Below, one piece after another: positions 9,201 through 17,142 of a DNA stretch of 64,000 nucleotides (the stretch's first letter is position 1; each line of letters opens with the position of its first letter). The position numbers and the translations under genes are program-made. The notes under the pieces were generated by a model. The model ran no database searches, was not told where the DNA came from, and was given only the letters and a program-made list of their open reading frames with translations. Location of the stretch: NCBI GenBank assembly GCA_002304435.1, contig NEUZ01000002.1:1-64000 (forward strand), given 5' to 3'. Origin of the DNA: Opitutia bacterium Tous-C8FEB. GTDB taxonomy: Bacteria; Verrucomicrobiota; Verrucomicrobiia; Opitutales; Opitutaceae.

Positions 9201-11921
9201 CGCGGCGCCGAGCCTCCCCTGGCCCAGCTCACCGTCACGGGTGCGAGGGAGAACAACCTCAAGGATCTCACCCTTGGGCTCCTGCATCGCCAGCTGACCG
9301 TCGTCACGGGCGTCTCCGGCTCCGGCAAGTCCACCCTCGCGTTCGACATCATCTTCGCGGAGGGGCAGCGCCGTTTCATGGAGTCGATGTCGCCCTACGC
9401 GCGGCAATTCGTGGAGCAGCTGCCGCGGCCCGCCATCGGGAGCCTCACGGGTATTCCGCCCACGGTGGCGATCGAGCAGCGGATGACCCGCGGTTCGCGC
9501 AAATCGACCGTGGCGACGATCACCGAGGTCGCGCAGCACCTGCGCCTGCTCTACGCCCGCGCCGGCGTCCAGCATCACCCGGAGTCGGGCCGCCCCGTGC
9601 GCCCCCTGGCCCGGACGGCCCTGCAGGCGCTCCTGCGCAAGGTGATGGCCACGCACCCCGCCGCCCGCCGCGCCCGGCACCTCTATTTGTGCGCGCCGTT
9701 GATCCGCGGCCGCAAGGGTCACCACCAGCCGATCGCAGACTGGATCGCCGAGCAGGGTTACACGCTGATGCGCGCCGACGGGCAGTTGCTGCCAGTGGAG
9801 GCCTTCACGCGCCTGGACCGCTACCGCGAGCACGACATCGAGGTCGTGGTCGCGGATCTCCGCGCGGCCGGGGCCCCGAAGCCGGCGACCGCCCTCGACG
9901 TCGCGCTCCAGCTGGGACGCGGGGCGTGCTTCCTGCTGACGCCGCGGGACGGCGTGCTCTCCTGGTTCTCGACCACCCGCACCGATGCCGCCACCGGCGA
10001 GTCCTTCCCGGAGCTGGAGCCGAAGCATTTCTCGTTCAACTCGCCGCGCGGCTGGTGCCCGTTGTGCCGCGGGCACGGGCGCATTTTACCGTGGATGCTG
10101 GAGCCGGCCGAGGAAGGTGAGCAGGACCCGGCGCGCCTACTGCGGGAGCTGGGGCTCGAGGACGCTGGCGCCCTCGCGGCGGACGGCCAGGAATGCCCGG
10201 ATTGCGGGGGAGCGCGGCTAAACCGGATCAGCCGCGCCGTGCGCCTGCCCTTCCGCGGCGGCCAATCCGCGCTGTCGCTCCCCGAACTACTGCGGCGCAC
10301 GCCCGCGGAGCTCCTCCGCCTGCTGGGCGCCCTCGAGCTCGACGCCCGCGGCCGCGCCGTGCTCGCGGAGGTCCGCCCGGAAATCGCGGAACGCCTCCGC
10401 TTCCTCGAGCGCGTGGGCCTCGGCTACCTCACCCTCGACCGCCCGACCGCGACGCTCTCCGGCGGCGAGCAGCAACGCATCCGCCTCGCCGCGCAGCTCG
10501 GCTCCAACCTCACCGGCGTGCTCTATGTCCTCGACGAGCCCAGCATCGGCCTGCACGCCGGCGACAACCAGCGCCTGATCGCGACCCTCGAGGGCCTGCG
10601 GGACAAGGGCAACACGGTGCTCGTGGTCGAGCACGACGACGAGTTGATGCAACGGGCGGACCGGATCATCGACCTCGGGCCGGGGGCGGGCATCCACGGC
10701 GGGGAACTGCTCGCCTGCGGCACGCCCGCCGAGGTCCGCGCCAACCCGCGCTCCCTCACCGGGCGCTACCTCGCGTCGGGCATCGCGCACCCCCTGCGCG
10801 GCAGCCGGCGGGCCGTGCCGGCCGCGAACGCGCGGGGCGCGTGGCTGACCCTCGACGGGGTCCGCTTCCGCAACCTGCGGGACGCGCGCCTGCGGCTGCC
10901 GCTCGGCCGCCTGACCGTGGTCGCGGGACCGAGCGGGGCGGGCAAATCGAGCCTCGTCCGCGACCTGCTGCACCCGGCCGCATCCCGCGCCATCGCTGAC
11001 CGCCGGGAACGTCTCTCCGGCCGGGACTTCACGCGCGGCGGCGGCGCGCCCGGGGAAAAGGGCCGGCCGCCCTTCGCCTCGCTCACCGGCGCCGCCGGTT
11101 TCCGCCGGGTGGTGGAGGTTGATCAGGCGCCCATCGGCCAGACCCCGCGATCCACCCCCGCCACCTACCTGGGAATCCTGGACCTGATCCGCGCGTTCTT
11201 CGCCCAGTTGCCGGAGGCGCGGCTCCGCGGCTACACCGCCTCGCGCTTCTCGTTCAACACGACGGGCGGCCGCTGCCCGGCCTGCGAGGGCGCGGGCCGC
11301 ATCCGGCTGGAGATGGCCTTCCTGCCGGACGCCTTCCTGCCCTGCGACACCTGCCAGGGATCGCGCTACGGCCCGGAGCTCAAGGACGTCACCTGGCAGG
11401 GCCGCGACATCGGCGGGGTGCTCAACCTCACCTTCGAGGAGGCTGCCCGCGAGTTCGCCTTCCACGCCGAACTCGGCGAGGTCTGCCGGCTGATGGTCGA
11501 TTGCGGGCTCGGTTACCTCGCCCTTGGCCAAAGCTCCAACACCCTCTCGGGCGGCGAGGCGCAGCGCCTCAAGCTGGTGACCGAGCTGGCGCAGGGCAGT
11601 CCCGGCCGCCGGGAACGCGCCCGCGGGGTGGCCGCGCGGAACCTTTACCTGCTCGAGGAGCCCACGATCGGCCTGCACCTGAGCGACTGCGAAAAGCTCA
11701 TCCGCGTGCTGCACGCGCTGGTCGACCAAGGGCACACCGTGGTGGTCATCGAGCACCACCTCGACGTGATCCTCGAGGCGGACCACGTCGTTGAACTGGG
11801 CCCTGGGGGTGGCCCGGCGGGGGGGGAGATCGTCTACGCCGGCGACCCGGAGGGCCTGCTGCGCTGCAAAGGGAGCCCGACCGCGCCCCACCTGCGGCGC
11901 CTGCAACGGACGCGCGCCTGA
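6288..11921 (+). CDS. uvrA: Tandem (double) UvrA excinuclease subunit
   Basis: UvrA recognises DNA damage and loads UvrB in nucleotide excision repair; it is normally about 940 residues and works as a dimer. This 1877-residue protein contains two complete UvrA-like units in one chain, with four ABC modules. Walker A motifs lie near residues 42 (GLSGAGKSS), 652 (GVSGSGKST), 1007 (GVSGSGKST) and 1545 (GPSGAGKSS). ABC signatures lie near 500 (LSGGEVARV), 841 (LSGGEAQRL), 1390 (LSGGEQQRI) and 1750 (LSGGEAQRL). Zinc-finger CxxC pairs recur in each half, for example CPRC, CPDC, CDQC and CPAC, then CPLC, CPDC, CPAC and CDTC. The last signature module reads LLEEPTIG where the others have LDEP, so its Walker B Asp is replaced by Glu. 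The start is GTG. It may be a single-chain pseudo-dimer, or a resistance-type relative alongside a standard uvrA elsewhere. Confidence 0.93.
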   Translation: MPASAPSLRPAPECIRLRGVRQHNLQGFDLDLPLGRFVVVTGLSGAGKSSLVFDTLHAEGQRRYVETFSAYTRQFLELLPAPHVDRVENIRPSIAIEQTNTVRTSRSTVGTMTELTDYAKVWFSQVAGCLDPATGEPVRDDHPPAVWEQARLRPGRGILVIAFRVNRPASLTWTEILAGLQAQGYVRALLPQATGGWAARRLAELAADPTPLGDGDQLLVAQDRVAIADDQRARFLEAAEKAYHYGRGELELFAEEEGGLVSAGRFSRGLRSPATGRVFRPATPSLFSFNSPLGACPRCKGFGRILELDPALAIPDHSISLAQGAIRCWESEVYGGSKRDLLRCARRQGIPTDVPFSRLTEPQRRWVIEGEPGADTEGGGGPDAWYGLNGFFRWLERNTYKMHVRVFLSRYRAALPCPDCGGARLQPEALCWRWRGRTLPDLYRMSVSELRALLAEEIQPAESPAEAAGIARAAMLTRLRYLEEVGLGHLTLDRPSRTLSGGEVARVNLTACLGTSLVDTLFVLDEPSVGLHPRDVHRLLGVIRRLVDAGNTVVVVEHDEAVIRAADHIIEVGPEPGRRGGRIVFQGSVPEMLAHPECLTGRYLSGRAGDAKLPVRRPVPDGHPCLRLEGVTRHNLRDLEVRVPLGRLVCLSGVSGSGKSTLLDAALHQGLLRQRGLPAEEPALIRRLTLDQPVGEIVLVDQSPLSRTPRSTPVLYVEAWDLIRDLYAATPDARAAGLAASAFSFNGGEGRCDQCQGLGHERVEMQFLSDVFVPCPACGTRRFKPEVLAVRWENRSIADLLELTVTEALAAFAAQPPIQRRLAGLEAVGLGYLPLGQPLNTLSGGEAQRLKLVRHLATFRDGGGEAPALLLLDEPTTGLHRHDVARLLAVLQTLVDQGNSVVVVEHHTDVLRAADWVIEVGPEAGAAGGRIAAAGTPEELARTATVTAPFLRAALGRENSADPIEVAVAEERGAEPPLAQLTVTGARENNLKDLTLGLLHRQLTVVTGVSGSGKSTLAFDIIFAEGQRRFMESMSPYARQFVEQLPRPAIGSLTGIPPTVAIEQRMTRGSRKSTVATITEVAQHLRLLYARAGVQHHPESGRPVRPLARTALQALLRKVMATHPAARRARHLYLCAPLIRGRKGHHQPIADWIAEQGYTLMRADGQLLPVEAFTRLDRYREHDIEVVVADLRAAGAPKPATALDVALQLGRGACFLLTPRDGVLSWFSTTRTDAATGESFPELEPKHFSFNSPRGWCPLCRGHGRILPWMLEPAEEGEQDPARLLRELGLEDAGALAADGQECPDCGGARLNRISRAVRLPFRGGQSALSLPELLRRTPAELLRLLGALELDARGRAVLAEVRPEIAERLRFLERVGLGYLTLDRPTATLSGGEQQRIRLAAQLGSNLTGVLYVLDEPSIGLHAGDNQRLIATLEGLRDKGNTVLVVEHDDELMQRADRIIDLGPGAGIHGGELLACGTPAEVRANPRSLTGRYLASGIAHPLRGSRRAVPAANARGAWLTLDGVRFRNLRDARLRLPLGRLTVVAGPSGAGKSSLVRDLLHPAASRAIADRRERLSGRDFTRGGGAPGEKGRPPFASLTGAAGFRRVVEVDQAPIGQTPRSTPATYLGILDLIRAFFAQLPEARLRGYTASRFSFNTTGGRCPACEGAGRIRLEMAFLPDAFLPCDTCQGSRYGPELKDVTWQGRDIGGVLNLTFEEAAREFAFHAELGEVCRLMVDCGLGYLALGQSSNTLSGGEAQRLKLVTELAQGSPGRRERARGVAARNLYLLEEPTIGLHLSDCEKLIRVLHALVDQGHTVVVIEHHLDVILEADHVVELGPGGGPAGGEIVYAGDPEGLLRCKGSPTAPHLRRLQRTRA

Positions 11922-11938
11922 GCCCCGGGGCTCAGGCG
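11915..11938. terminator. Perfect palindrome across the convergent uvrA and NUDIX stop codons
   Basis: A 24-nt perfect palindrome whose half is CGCCTGAGCCCC. It contains the TGA of uvrA in one arm and the TGA of the opposing NUDIX gene in the other. As RNA it can fold into a 10-bp hairpin on either strand. No T-run follows, so termination is plausible but not shown. Confidence 0.4.
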
Positions 11939-12456
11939 GACCGCAAACGCGCCGAGACCAGCGGCCAAATTAGACCGAAGGACGGGCAGAAGTCCCCGGG
12001 CGACCTCACCAGCCACGCGTCGACCTCCGCGGGGGGATGCCAAGCCGCCTCCTCGATCTCGCGCGGCTCGAGGCGGAGCGGGCCGTCGTGGCGCAACCGG
12101 TAGACCCAGACGAACTCCCAGCCGGTCGCCGCGCACGCCTCCACCCGGAACCAGCGGACCGGCGGCGCTTCCGCGGGCGGATACACCCCGATCTCCTCCC
12201 CCAGTTCACGGAGCGCGGCAGGGTCGTACTCCTCGCCGGAGTCCACGTGCCCGGAACAGGAAGAGGCCCAGAGCCGCGGCGCGACGTCCTTGAGGGCGGA
12301 ACGCCGCTGGAGGAGGACCCGCCCGGCCGCGTCGAAGATCATCACGTGCACGGCCCGGTGCCAGAGCCCGCGGGCGTGGACCTCCCGCCGGGACGCCCGG
12401 CCGATCACGGCGTCACGCGCATCGACCACGTCGAAATACTCCTCGGAAACGCTCAT
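11932..12456 (-). CDS. NUDIX hydrolase
   Basis: NUDIX enzymes hydrolyse nucleoside diphosphates linked to another moiety. The 174-residue protein has a perfect NUDIX box from GHVDSGEE to RELGEEIGV (G-x5-E-x7-REL-x-EE-x-GV) near residues 69-91. The preceding HRAVHVMIFDAAGRVLLQRRS is the layout of the YfcD/Idi-like branch. The C-terminus DFCPSFGLIWPLV is unrelated to catalysis. The substrate is not predictable. It ends inside the palindrome shared with uvrA. Confidence 0.88.
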   Translation of the reverse strand: MSVSEEYFDVVDARDAVIGRASRREVHARGLWHRAVHVMIFDAAGRVLLQRRSALKDVAPRLWASSCSGHVDSGEEYDPAALRELGEEIGVYPPAEAPPVRWFRVEACAATGWEFVWVYRLRHDGPLRLEPREIEEAAWHPPAEVDAWLVRSPGDFCPSFGLIWPLVSARLRSA

Positions 12457-12504
12457 CGCGCCACCAAGGCGCGGCGCGCCCGCGCTGTAAAGCCCGCGCC
12501 CGCC

Positions 12505-12524
12505 GCCCGGCCTCCGGGCCGGGC
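12505..12524. other. UCCG-loop hairpin in a divergent promoter gap
   Basis: GCCCGGCC and GGCCGGGC form a perfect 8-bp stem around the tetraloop TCCG, between the NUDIX gene and the plus-strand gene at 12594. No T-run follows. It could be a leader structure for the downstream gene or a chance product of high GC. Confidence 0.3.
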
Positions 12525-12593
12525 TTCCCGGGGCGGAGGCGAGATTTGGCTTGGTCGGGGGCCCGCCGCGGGTGTTTGCTAACCGTCACGCCC

Positions 12594-13037
12594 ATGCCGA
12601 AGATCGAAGTCAACAAGGTCGCCGAGATCCTGAAGAAGAACGAGATTTCCCCGGCGATCCTCCGCCGCATCGTCGAGGAGATGAACCTCGCCGTCCAACC
12701 CGACCCGGGCGAGGAGGAGAAGCCGCCCCCGCTGAAGAAGCAGTTCGTGATCCTGGTCAGCGATCCGGATGAGCATCTGCCGAAGCACGACTTCGTGGGC
12801 TGGGTGCTGCAGATCCCGGAAAACGAGAGCGTGGCGACGACCCAGGACCGCCTCTTCCGCGCGGCCTACGACTTCAATACGACCAAGAAGGGTCGCCTGC
12901 TGCCGGTGAAGACGGTCGGCGAGGCGATCGAGCACGTTCCGGCCAAATTCCTGAAGGAGACCGACGTCTGGGTGAAGACGAAGACGCCCGTGCTCGTGAT
13001 CCGCACGGATAACGAGATCCCGAAGGAGCAAGGTTAG
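12594..13037 (+). CDS. Conserved-looking hypothetical protein, 147 aa
   Basis: I do not recognise this family. The predicted product is soluble and charged, with no signal peptide or membrane segment. It opens with a helical stretch MPKIEVNKVAEILKKNEI, followed by a Pro/Glu-rich linker (GEEEKPPPLKKQ) and a compact domain containing FVILVSDPDEHLPKHDFVGW and TQDRLFRAAYDFNTTKKG. The late segment DVWVKTKTPVLVIRTDNE is rich in beta-forming residues. An ATG 16 codons downstream of a longer in-frame ORF start was chosen because the skipped part is unlike protein. It stands alone between divergent and convergent neighbours. Confidence 0.75.
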   Translation: MPKIEVNKVAEILKKNEISPAILRRIVEEMNLAVQPDPGEEEKPPPLKKQFVILVSDPDEHLPKHDFVGWVLQIPENESVATTQDRLFRAAYDFNTTKKGRLLPVKTVGEAIEHVPAKFLKETDVWVKTKTPVLVIRTDNEIPKEQG

Positions 13038-13558
13038 AGGCCGTGGCGGCGGGGGTCGAACCCCCGCGCCCGCAACGCCGCCCGCAAGGCGTCAAGGTCG
13101 AGCCGGGCGCCGGGCCGCACCCCGTGCTCGCGGAACCAGCCCTGGTTCAACTCGACCGCGAACTGCAGCTCCTCCCCGCGGGAAGCCACCCGCGTCTCGT
13201 CGAAGGGATGCAGCGGATAGACCTCCGCGAGCGTTCCGTCTGGGCGGAAGAAGCCGATGTCTAGCGGGGTGGGCGTGTTGCGCATCCAGAAACCCAGGCG
13301 CTGGGGGCGCTCGTAGACGAAGATCATTCCATCGTCCGGTCCGAGGTCGCGACGCTCCATCAGGCCCCGCTGCATCTCCGGTAAACGCACCGCCAACTGG
13401 AGACGCACCGTGCGCCCGCCCACCGCGATGGGGAAAAACTCGGCGGCGCCTTTGGGGGGCGAGGGCGCGGCCTCCGCCGGGGTCCCCCGCCCGCAGCCCA
13501 CGAGCGCGGCCCACACCGCTAGGAGCGTCAGCGCCAAAACCGGATTTGCGTTTTTCAC
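13034..13558 (-). CDS. DUF192 lipoprotein
   Basis: A 174-residue exported protein of the DUF192 family; the function of this family is unsettled. A GTG start gives a compact lipoprotein signal ending in the lipobox LVGC (Cys22); the longer reading frame would need a TTG start. The DUF192 domain shows RLPEMQRGLMERRDLGPDDG, MIFVYERPQRLGFWMRNT, PLDIGFFRPDG and ELNQGWFREHGVRPG. It overlaps the tail of the convergent hypothetical gene by 4 nt and is divergent from the M24 peptidase. Confidence 0.85.
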   Translation of the reverse strand: MKNANPVLALTLLAVWAALVGCGRGTPAEAAPSPPKGAAEFFPIAVGGRTVRLQLAVRLPEMQRGLMERRDLGPDDGMIFVYERPQRLGFWMRNTPTPLDIGFFRPDGTLAEVYPLHPFDETRVASRGEELQFAVELNQGWFREHGVRPGARLDLDALRAALRARGFDPRRHGL

Positions 13559-13607
13559 GCGCGAAGGGCTAATCCCCCCGCCACCGCAACTCAATCCCCG
13601 CCTCGAC

Positions 13608-14750
13608 GTGCCCGGACCAACCGCCGAACTCCCGCCGCTGCTTTACGCGGACACCTACAGCTGCCCGGACGCCCTCTACTTCGGGGGGGTCGAGATGAGC
13701 GACCCGTTCATCTGCTTCGGCCACGGCGGCCGCCGCCACGCCATCGTGAGCGCCTTGGAGTTCGGCCGCGTCCGCCGCACGTCCCGCTTCGACGTCGTGC
13801 AGCCGCTCGACGCCTTCCTAGAGCGGGCGCGGCGGGAATGGCCCGAACGTCGCCCCGGCGCCGCCGAGGTGATCCGGCTCGCCGCGCGCGACTTGGGGCA
13901 GCGCCGTTTCCGGATTTCGGACACCTTCCCCGCGGGACTCTACACGCAGCTTTCGGCGCTCGGTCTTCCGCTTGAGCTCGCGCCGGGCGCGCTTTTCCCG
14001 GAACGCGAGATCAAGACCCCAGCCGAGATCGCGGCCCTCCGCGAGGGCAACCGCTGCAGCGCCATCGGCCTCGCGGCGGCGGAGGCCATTCTGCGCGCGA
14101 GCAAGGTCCGCGGCCGGCGCCTGTACCACCGGGGCCGCGTGGTCACCAGCGAGTCCGTCAAGCTGGCCATCGAGGTCGCCGTGCTGGAGGCCGGGGCCGT
14201 CTCCGCCCACACCATCGTCGCGGGCGGCGACCAGGCCTGCGATCCGCACGAGCGCGGGCACGGGCCCCTGCGCCCGGACGAGCTGATCATCGTGGACATC
14301 TTCCCAAGGGTGACCCGCCACGGCTACCACGGGGATATGACGCGGACCTTCCTGCGGGGCCGCGCCACCGAGCGTCAACAGGCACTGGTCCACGCCGTCC
14401 GGGAGGCGCAGCGGGCCGCCCTGCGCCGGCTCCACGCCGGGGTGAACGGACGGGACGTCCACCAGGAGTGCGTGAACGTGTTCGCCCGCGCGGGCTTCGC
14501 CACTCGCCACCTGAAGTCGGGTTCGGTGGGCTTCTTTCACGGCACCGGCCACGGTCTCGGCCTCGCGGTGCACGAGTTGCCCCGCCTGAGCGGCAGCGTA
14601 GATTACACGGTCCCCGAGGGCTCGGTCGTGACCGTCGAGCCGGGCCTCTATTACCCGGGGCTTGGCGCTTGCCGCATCGAGGACGTCGCGCTCGTCACCC
14701 GAGGGGCCTCGCGCCTGCTTTCCCGCTACTCCTACGACTGGCAATTCTGA
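13608..14750 (+). CDS. M24 family Xaa-Pro aminopeptidase-like protein
   Basis: A 380-residue 'pita-bread' metallopeptidase, probably cleaving N-terminal residues before proline. Predicted dinuclear metal ligands are visible in order: Asp in IIVDIFPRV, Asp in YHGDMTRTF, His in GTGHGLGLAVHELP, Glu in VTVEPGLY and Glu in CRIEDVALV. The N-terminal third is the usual creatinase-like domain. The start is GTG (VPGPTAELPPLL); the frame stays open upstream but overlaps the divergent lipoprotein gene. It heads a six-gene plus-strand run reaching nadK, with the heptose kinase 4 nt downstream. Confidence 0.88.
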   Translation: MPGPTAELPPLLYADTYSCPDALYFGGVEMSDPFICFGHGGRRHAIVSALEFGRVRRTSRFDVVQPLDAFLERARREWPERRPGAAEVIRLAARDLGQRRFRISDTFPAGLYTQLSALGLPLELAPGALFPEREIKTPAEIAALREGNRCSAIGLAAAEAILRASKVRGRRLYHRGRVVTSESVKLAIEVAVLEAGAVSAHTIVAGGDQACDPHERGHGPLRPDELIIVDIFPRVTRHGYHGDMTRTFLRGRATERQQALVHAVREAQRAALRRLHAGVNGRDVHQECVNVFARAGFATRHLKSGSVGFFHGTGHGLGLAVHELPRLSGSVDYTVPEGSVVTVEPGLYYPGLGACRIEDVALVTRGASRLLSRYSYDWQF

Positions 14751-14754
14751 CCCG

Positions 14755-15729
14755 ATGCGCAACCTGCCCCAACTCCTACGGCGCCTACGGCGCCTGCGCA
14801 TCCTCGTCGTGGGCGACGTGATGCTCGACCACTACATCTGGGGTGACGCCACCCGGATCTCGCCGGAGGCGCCGGTGCCTGTGATCGACATCGCGCGCGA
14901 CACTTGGACCGCGGGCGGCGCCGCCAACGTCGCCCTGAACTTGGCTTCCCTCGGCGCGCGCTGCACGGTGGTGGGCCGCTTCGGGAAGGACGAGAGCGGC
15001 CGGCGCCTCGCGGAGCTCCTGCGGGAGCGGGGCATCGATTCGATTGCTACCCCAGGCGACGCCCCGACGATCGTGAAGACCCGCGTGCTGGTGCGGCAGC
15101 AGCAACTCTGCCGGCTCGACCGGGAGGCCCCCCCGGCCGACTACGAGGTCCCGCTCGGGCGGTTAACCACCCTGATCGGTCCGGCGCTCGCGGAATGCGA
15201 CGCGGTGATCCTCTCCGACTACGCCAAGGGAATCCTGAATAATACGGTGCTGCGCGAGCTCACGCGCCTCGCCCGGAGCGCGGGTAAACTGATTGCCCTC
15301 GACCCGAAGCCGCGGCGCGGCCTCGCGTTCGACGGACTGGACCTCATCACCCCGAACAAGCGGGAGGCGCTGCAGCTCGCGGGCCTCGAGCCTTCCCCAC
15401 ACACCCCGTTCCCTGCGGCTGAGGTCTGCGCCCGCCTGCACGAACGGTACGCCACGCGCCACCTCGTCGTGACGCTGGGAGAGGAGGGAATGCTGCTCAG
15501 CACCGGCGGCAAGGTTCGCAAGGTGATCCCGACCGCAGCCCGGGAGGTGTTCGACGTCTCCGGCGCGGGCGACACGGCGCTGGCCGGACTGGTACTCGCA
15601 CTGGCGGCCGGATCCTCCCTAGAGCAAGCGGCCCATTTCGCCAATGCCGCGGCCGGCGTGGTGGTGGGCAAGCTCGGCACGGCCACGGTCACCCCGGGTG
15701 AGCTCACGGCCTACGTGGGCCGGCGATGA
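14755..15729 (+). CDS. rfaE1: D-glycero-beta-D-manno-heptose-7-phosphate kinase
   Basis: Phosphorylates heptose 7-phosphate to the 1,7-bisphosphate in the ADP-heptose pathway for LPS inner core. The 324-residue protein is a PfkB/ribokinase fold: VVGDVMLDHYIWGDATRISP at the N-terminus, the sugar site TAGGAANVALNLASLG, and the ATP/anion-hole motif DVSGAGDTALAG near the C-terminus. It lacks the cytidylyl (adenylyl) transferase domain found in fused HldE, so that step must be encoded elsewhere. Its stop overlaps gmhB by ATGA, the next enzyme in the same pathway. Confidence 0.93.
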   Translation: MRNLPQLLRRLRRLRILVVGDVMLDHYIWGDATRISPEAPVPVIDIARDTWTAGGAANVALNLASLGARCTVVGRFGKDESGRRLAELLRERGIDSIATPGDAPTIVKTRVLVRQQQLCRLDREAPPADYEVPLGRLTTLIGPALAECDAVILSDYAKGILNNTVLRELTRLARSAGKLIALDPKPRRGLAFDGLDLITPNKREALQLAGLEPSPHTPFPAAEVCARLHERYATRHLVVTLGEEGMLLSTGGKVRKVIPTAAREVFDVSGAGDTALAGLVLALAAGSSLEQAAHFANAAAGVVVGKLGTATVTPGELTAYVGRR

Positions 15730-16322
15730 TCACCCTCTACGAACTGCCCCCGCCCACCGGCCCTCTGGCGGGCGGAGCCCTCTTCCTCGACCGCGACGGG
15801 ACGCTTAATTTCGATCGCCACTACGTCTTCGATCCAGCCGGTATCGAGCTGATCCCCGGCGTAGCCGACGCCCTGAGCACCGCCCGCGCGCTAGGCCTAC
15901 GGCTGTTCCTCCATACCAACCAGTCGGGCATCGCCCGCGGCCTGTTCCAGCTCGCGGACGTGGACCGCTGCAACGCGCGGTTGGAGGAACTGCTCGGGCT
16001 GCCCCGGCCAGTGTTCGACGCGGTCTGCGTCGCCCCGGAGGGCCCGGACGATCCCCAAGTCTACCGCAAACCCTCGCCGCGCTTTATCCAGGAATGCGTG
16101 ACGCGCCACCGGCTCGCGCCCCAGCGCTGCTGGATGGTGGGCGACCGGGAGAGCGACCTCGAGGCCGGCCGACTCGCCGGCATCGGCACCGCGGCGGTCT
16201 GCACCGGCAAACACGACGCCGCGGCGTGGCGCCAACTGCTCCCGGCCGGTACCCCGGTCTGGCCGAGCCTGACGGACCTGGTGGCCGCGCTGGCGGCCGG
16301 AGCGAGGCGCCACCATGCCTGA
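15726..16322 (+). CDS. gmhB: D-glycero-manno-heptose 1,7-bisphosphate 7-phosphatase
   Basis: A 198-residue HAD phosphatase that removes the 7-phosphate after the kinase encoded immediately upstream. Motifs: ALFLDRDGTLNFD (catalytic DxD), HTNQSGIARG (Thr/Asn motif), the conserved KPSPRFI lysine and GDRESDLEAGRLAG (acidic motif). The length is typical of GmhB. Cysteines typical of its zinc loop are not evident (DAVCVAPEGPDDPQVYRKP keeps one), so the zinc site may be reduced. Its end overlaps the Fpg-type gene by 8 nt. Confidence 0.9.
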   Translation: MITLYELPPPTGPLAGGALFLDRDGTLNFDRHYVFDPAGIELIPGVADALSTARALGLRLFLHTNQSGIARGLFQLADVDRCNARLEELLGLPRPVFDAVCVAPEGPDDPQVYRKPSPRFIQECVTRHRLAPQRCWMVGDRESDLEAGRLAGIGTAAVCTGKHDAAAWRQLLPAGTPVWPSLTDLVAALAAGARRHHA

Positions 16323-17142
16323 ACTCGCCGAGGTTGAGTTTTACCGGAAACGCTGGGCGCTCGCCGGCACCGGGGACCTGATCCGCCGGGTCCACGTGCA
16401 CGCGGACCGCAAGGTGTTCCGCGGCACGGACGCGGCGGCGCTGCAGCGGGAACTTACCAGCCGGCCGCTCGGCGCCTCGCAGACGTCCGCCAAGCAGATG
16501 CTGTTCCGCGCCGGGGACTCCGGCTGGCTGGGCATCCACCTGGGGATGACTGGGGAGCTCTTCACCGCGCCCTCGACGCACTCCCCCGGCCGGCACGATC
16601 ACCTCGTGCTCTTCCAAGATGAGCGCGCCCTCGTCTTCCGGGACCCGCGGATGTTCGGCCGCATCCTGTTTCACGAGGGCCCCGCCGCCCCGGACTGGTG
16701 GAGCCGCATCGCCCCGCCGATCCTCTCCGCGGCGTTCACGGTCGACGCCGTCACCGCGTTCCTGCGGCGCCGGCGACGCTCCCCCTTGAAGGCCGTGCTG
16801 CTGCAACAGGAGCGATTCCCCGGGGTGGGCAACTGGATGGCGGACGAGATCCTTTGGCGGGCCGCGCTGCCCCCCGCCCGCCCCGCGGGCGCGCTCACCC
16901 CGGCCGAAGTGCGCCGACTCCGGCGCGAGTGCCGGCAAGTGTGCCGTCAGGCCCTCGCGGCGATTGCCGGGAAGGGCGACCACCTGCCCGCTGACCTCAA
17001 CGTCGGCATCCCCCTCACTTGGCTGTTCCTGCACCGCTGGCGCGACGGGGGCCGTTGCCCGCGCACCGGCAGACCGCTCGCGCGCGCCACCATCGGCGGC
17101 CGGACCACCTGCTGGAGCCCCGCCCGGCAGGGACGGAAATGA
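16315..17142 (+). CDS. Fpg/Nei-family DNA glycosylase with a degenerate zinc finger
   Basis: A 275-residue base-excision repair glycosylase/AP lyase. MPELAEVEF keeps the catalytic Pro2 and Glu3 (most Fpg proteins read PELPEVE), SAKQMLF supplies the conserved beta-turn Lys, and HLGMTGEL is the family signature. The helix-two-turn-helix reads [15 protein letters not shown]. The C-terminal finger is unusual: one cysteine of each CxxC pair is kept (CPRT and CWSP) and the other is lost, though the hairpin Arg region GGRTT remains. It overlaps gmhB and tlyA (ATGA). Whether it prefers 8-oxoguanine or oxidised pyrimidines is unclear. Confidence 0.85.
   Translation: MPELAEVEFYRKRWALAGTGDLIRRVHVHADRKVFRGTDAAALQRELTSRPLGASQTSAKQMLFRAGDSGWLGIHLGMTGELFTAPSTHSPGRHDHLVLFQDERALVFRDPRMFGRILFHEGPAAPDWWSRIAPPILSAAFTVDAVTAFLRRRRRSPLKAVLLQQERFPGVGNWMADEILWRAALPPARPAGALTPAEVRRLRRECRQVCRQALAAIAGKGDHLPADLNVGIPLTWLFLHRWRDGGRCPRTGRPLARATIGGRTTCWSPARQGRK

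Noticed and set aside
8220-10076. A 618-codon open frame on the minus strand opposite uvrA, and a 539-codon one at 10287-11906.
   Set aside because: They lie opposite conserved UvrA motifs, their translations are Arg/Gly/Ala-rich with no recognisable domain, and long antisense frames are expected at this GC.
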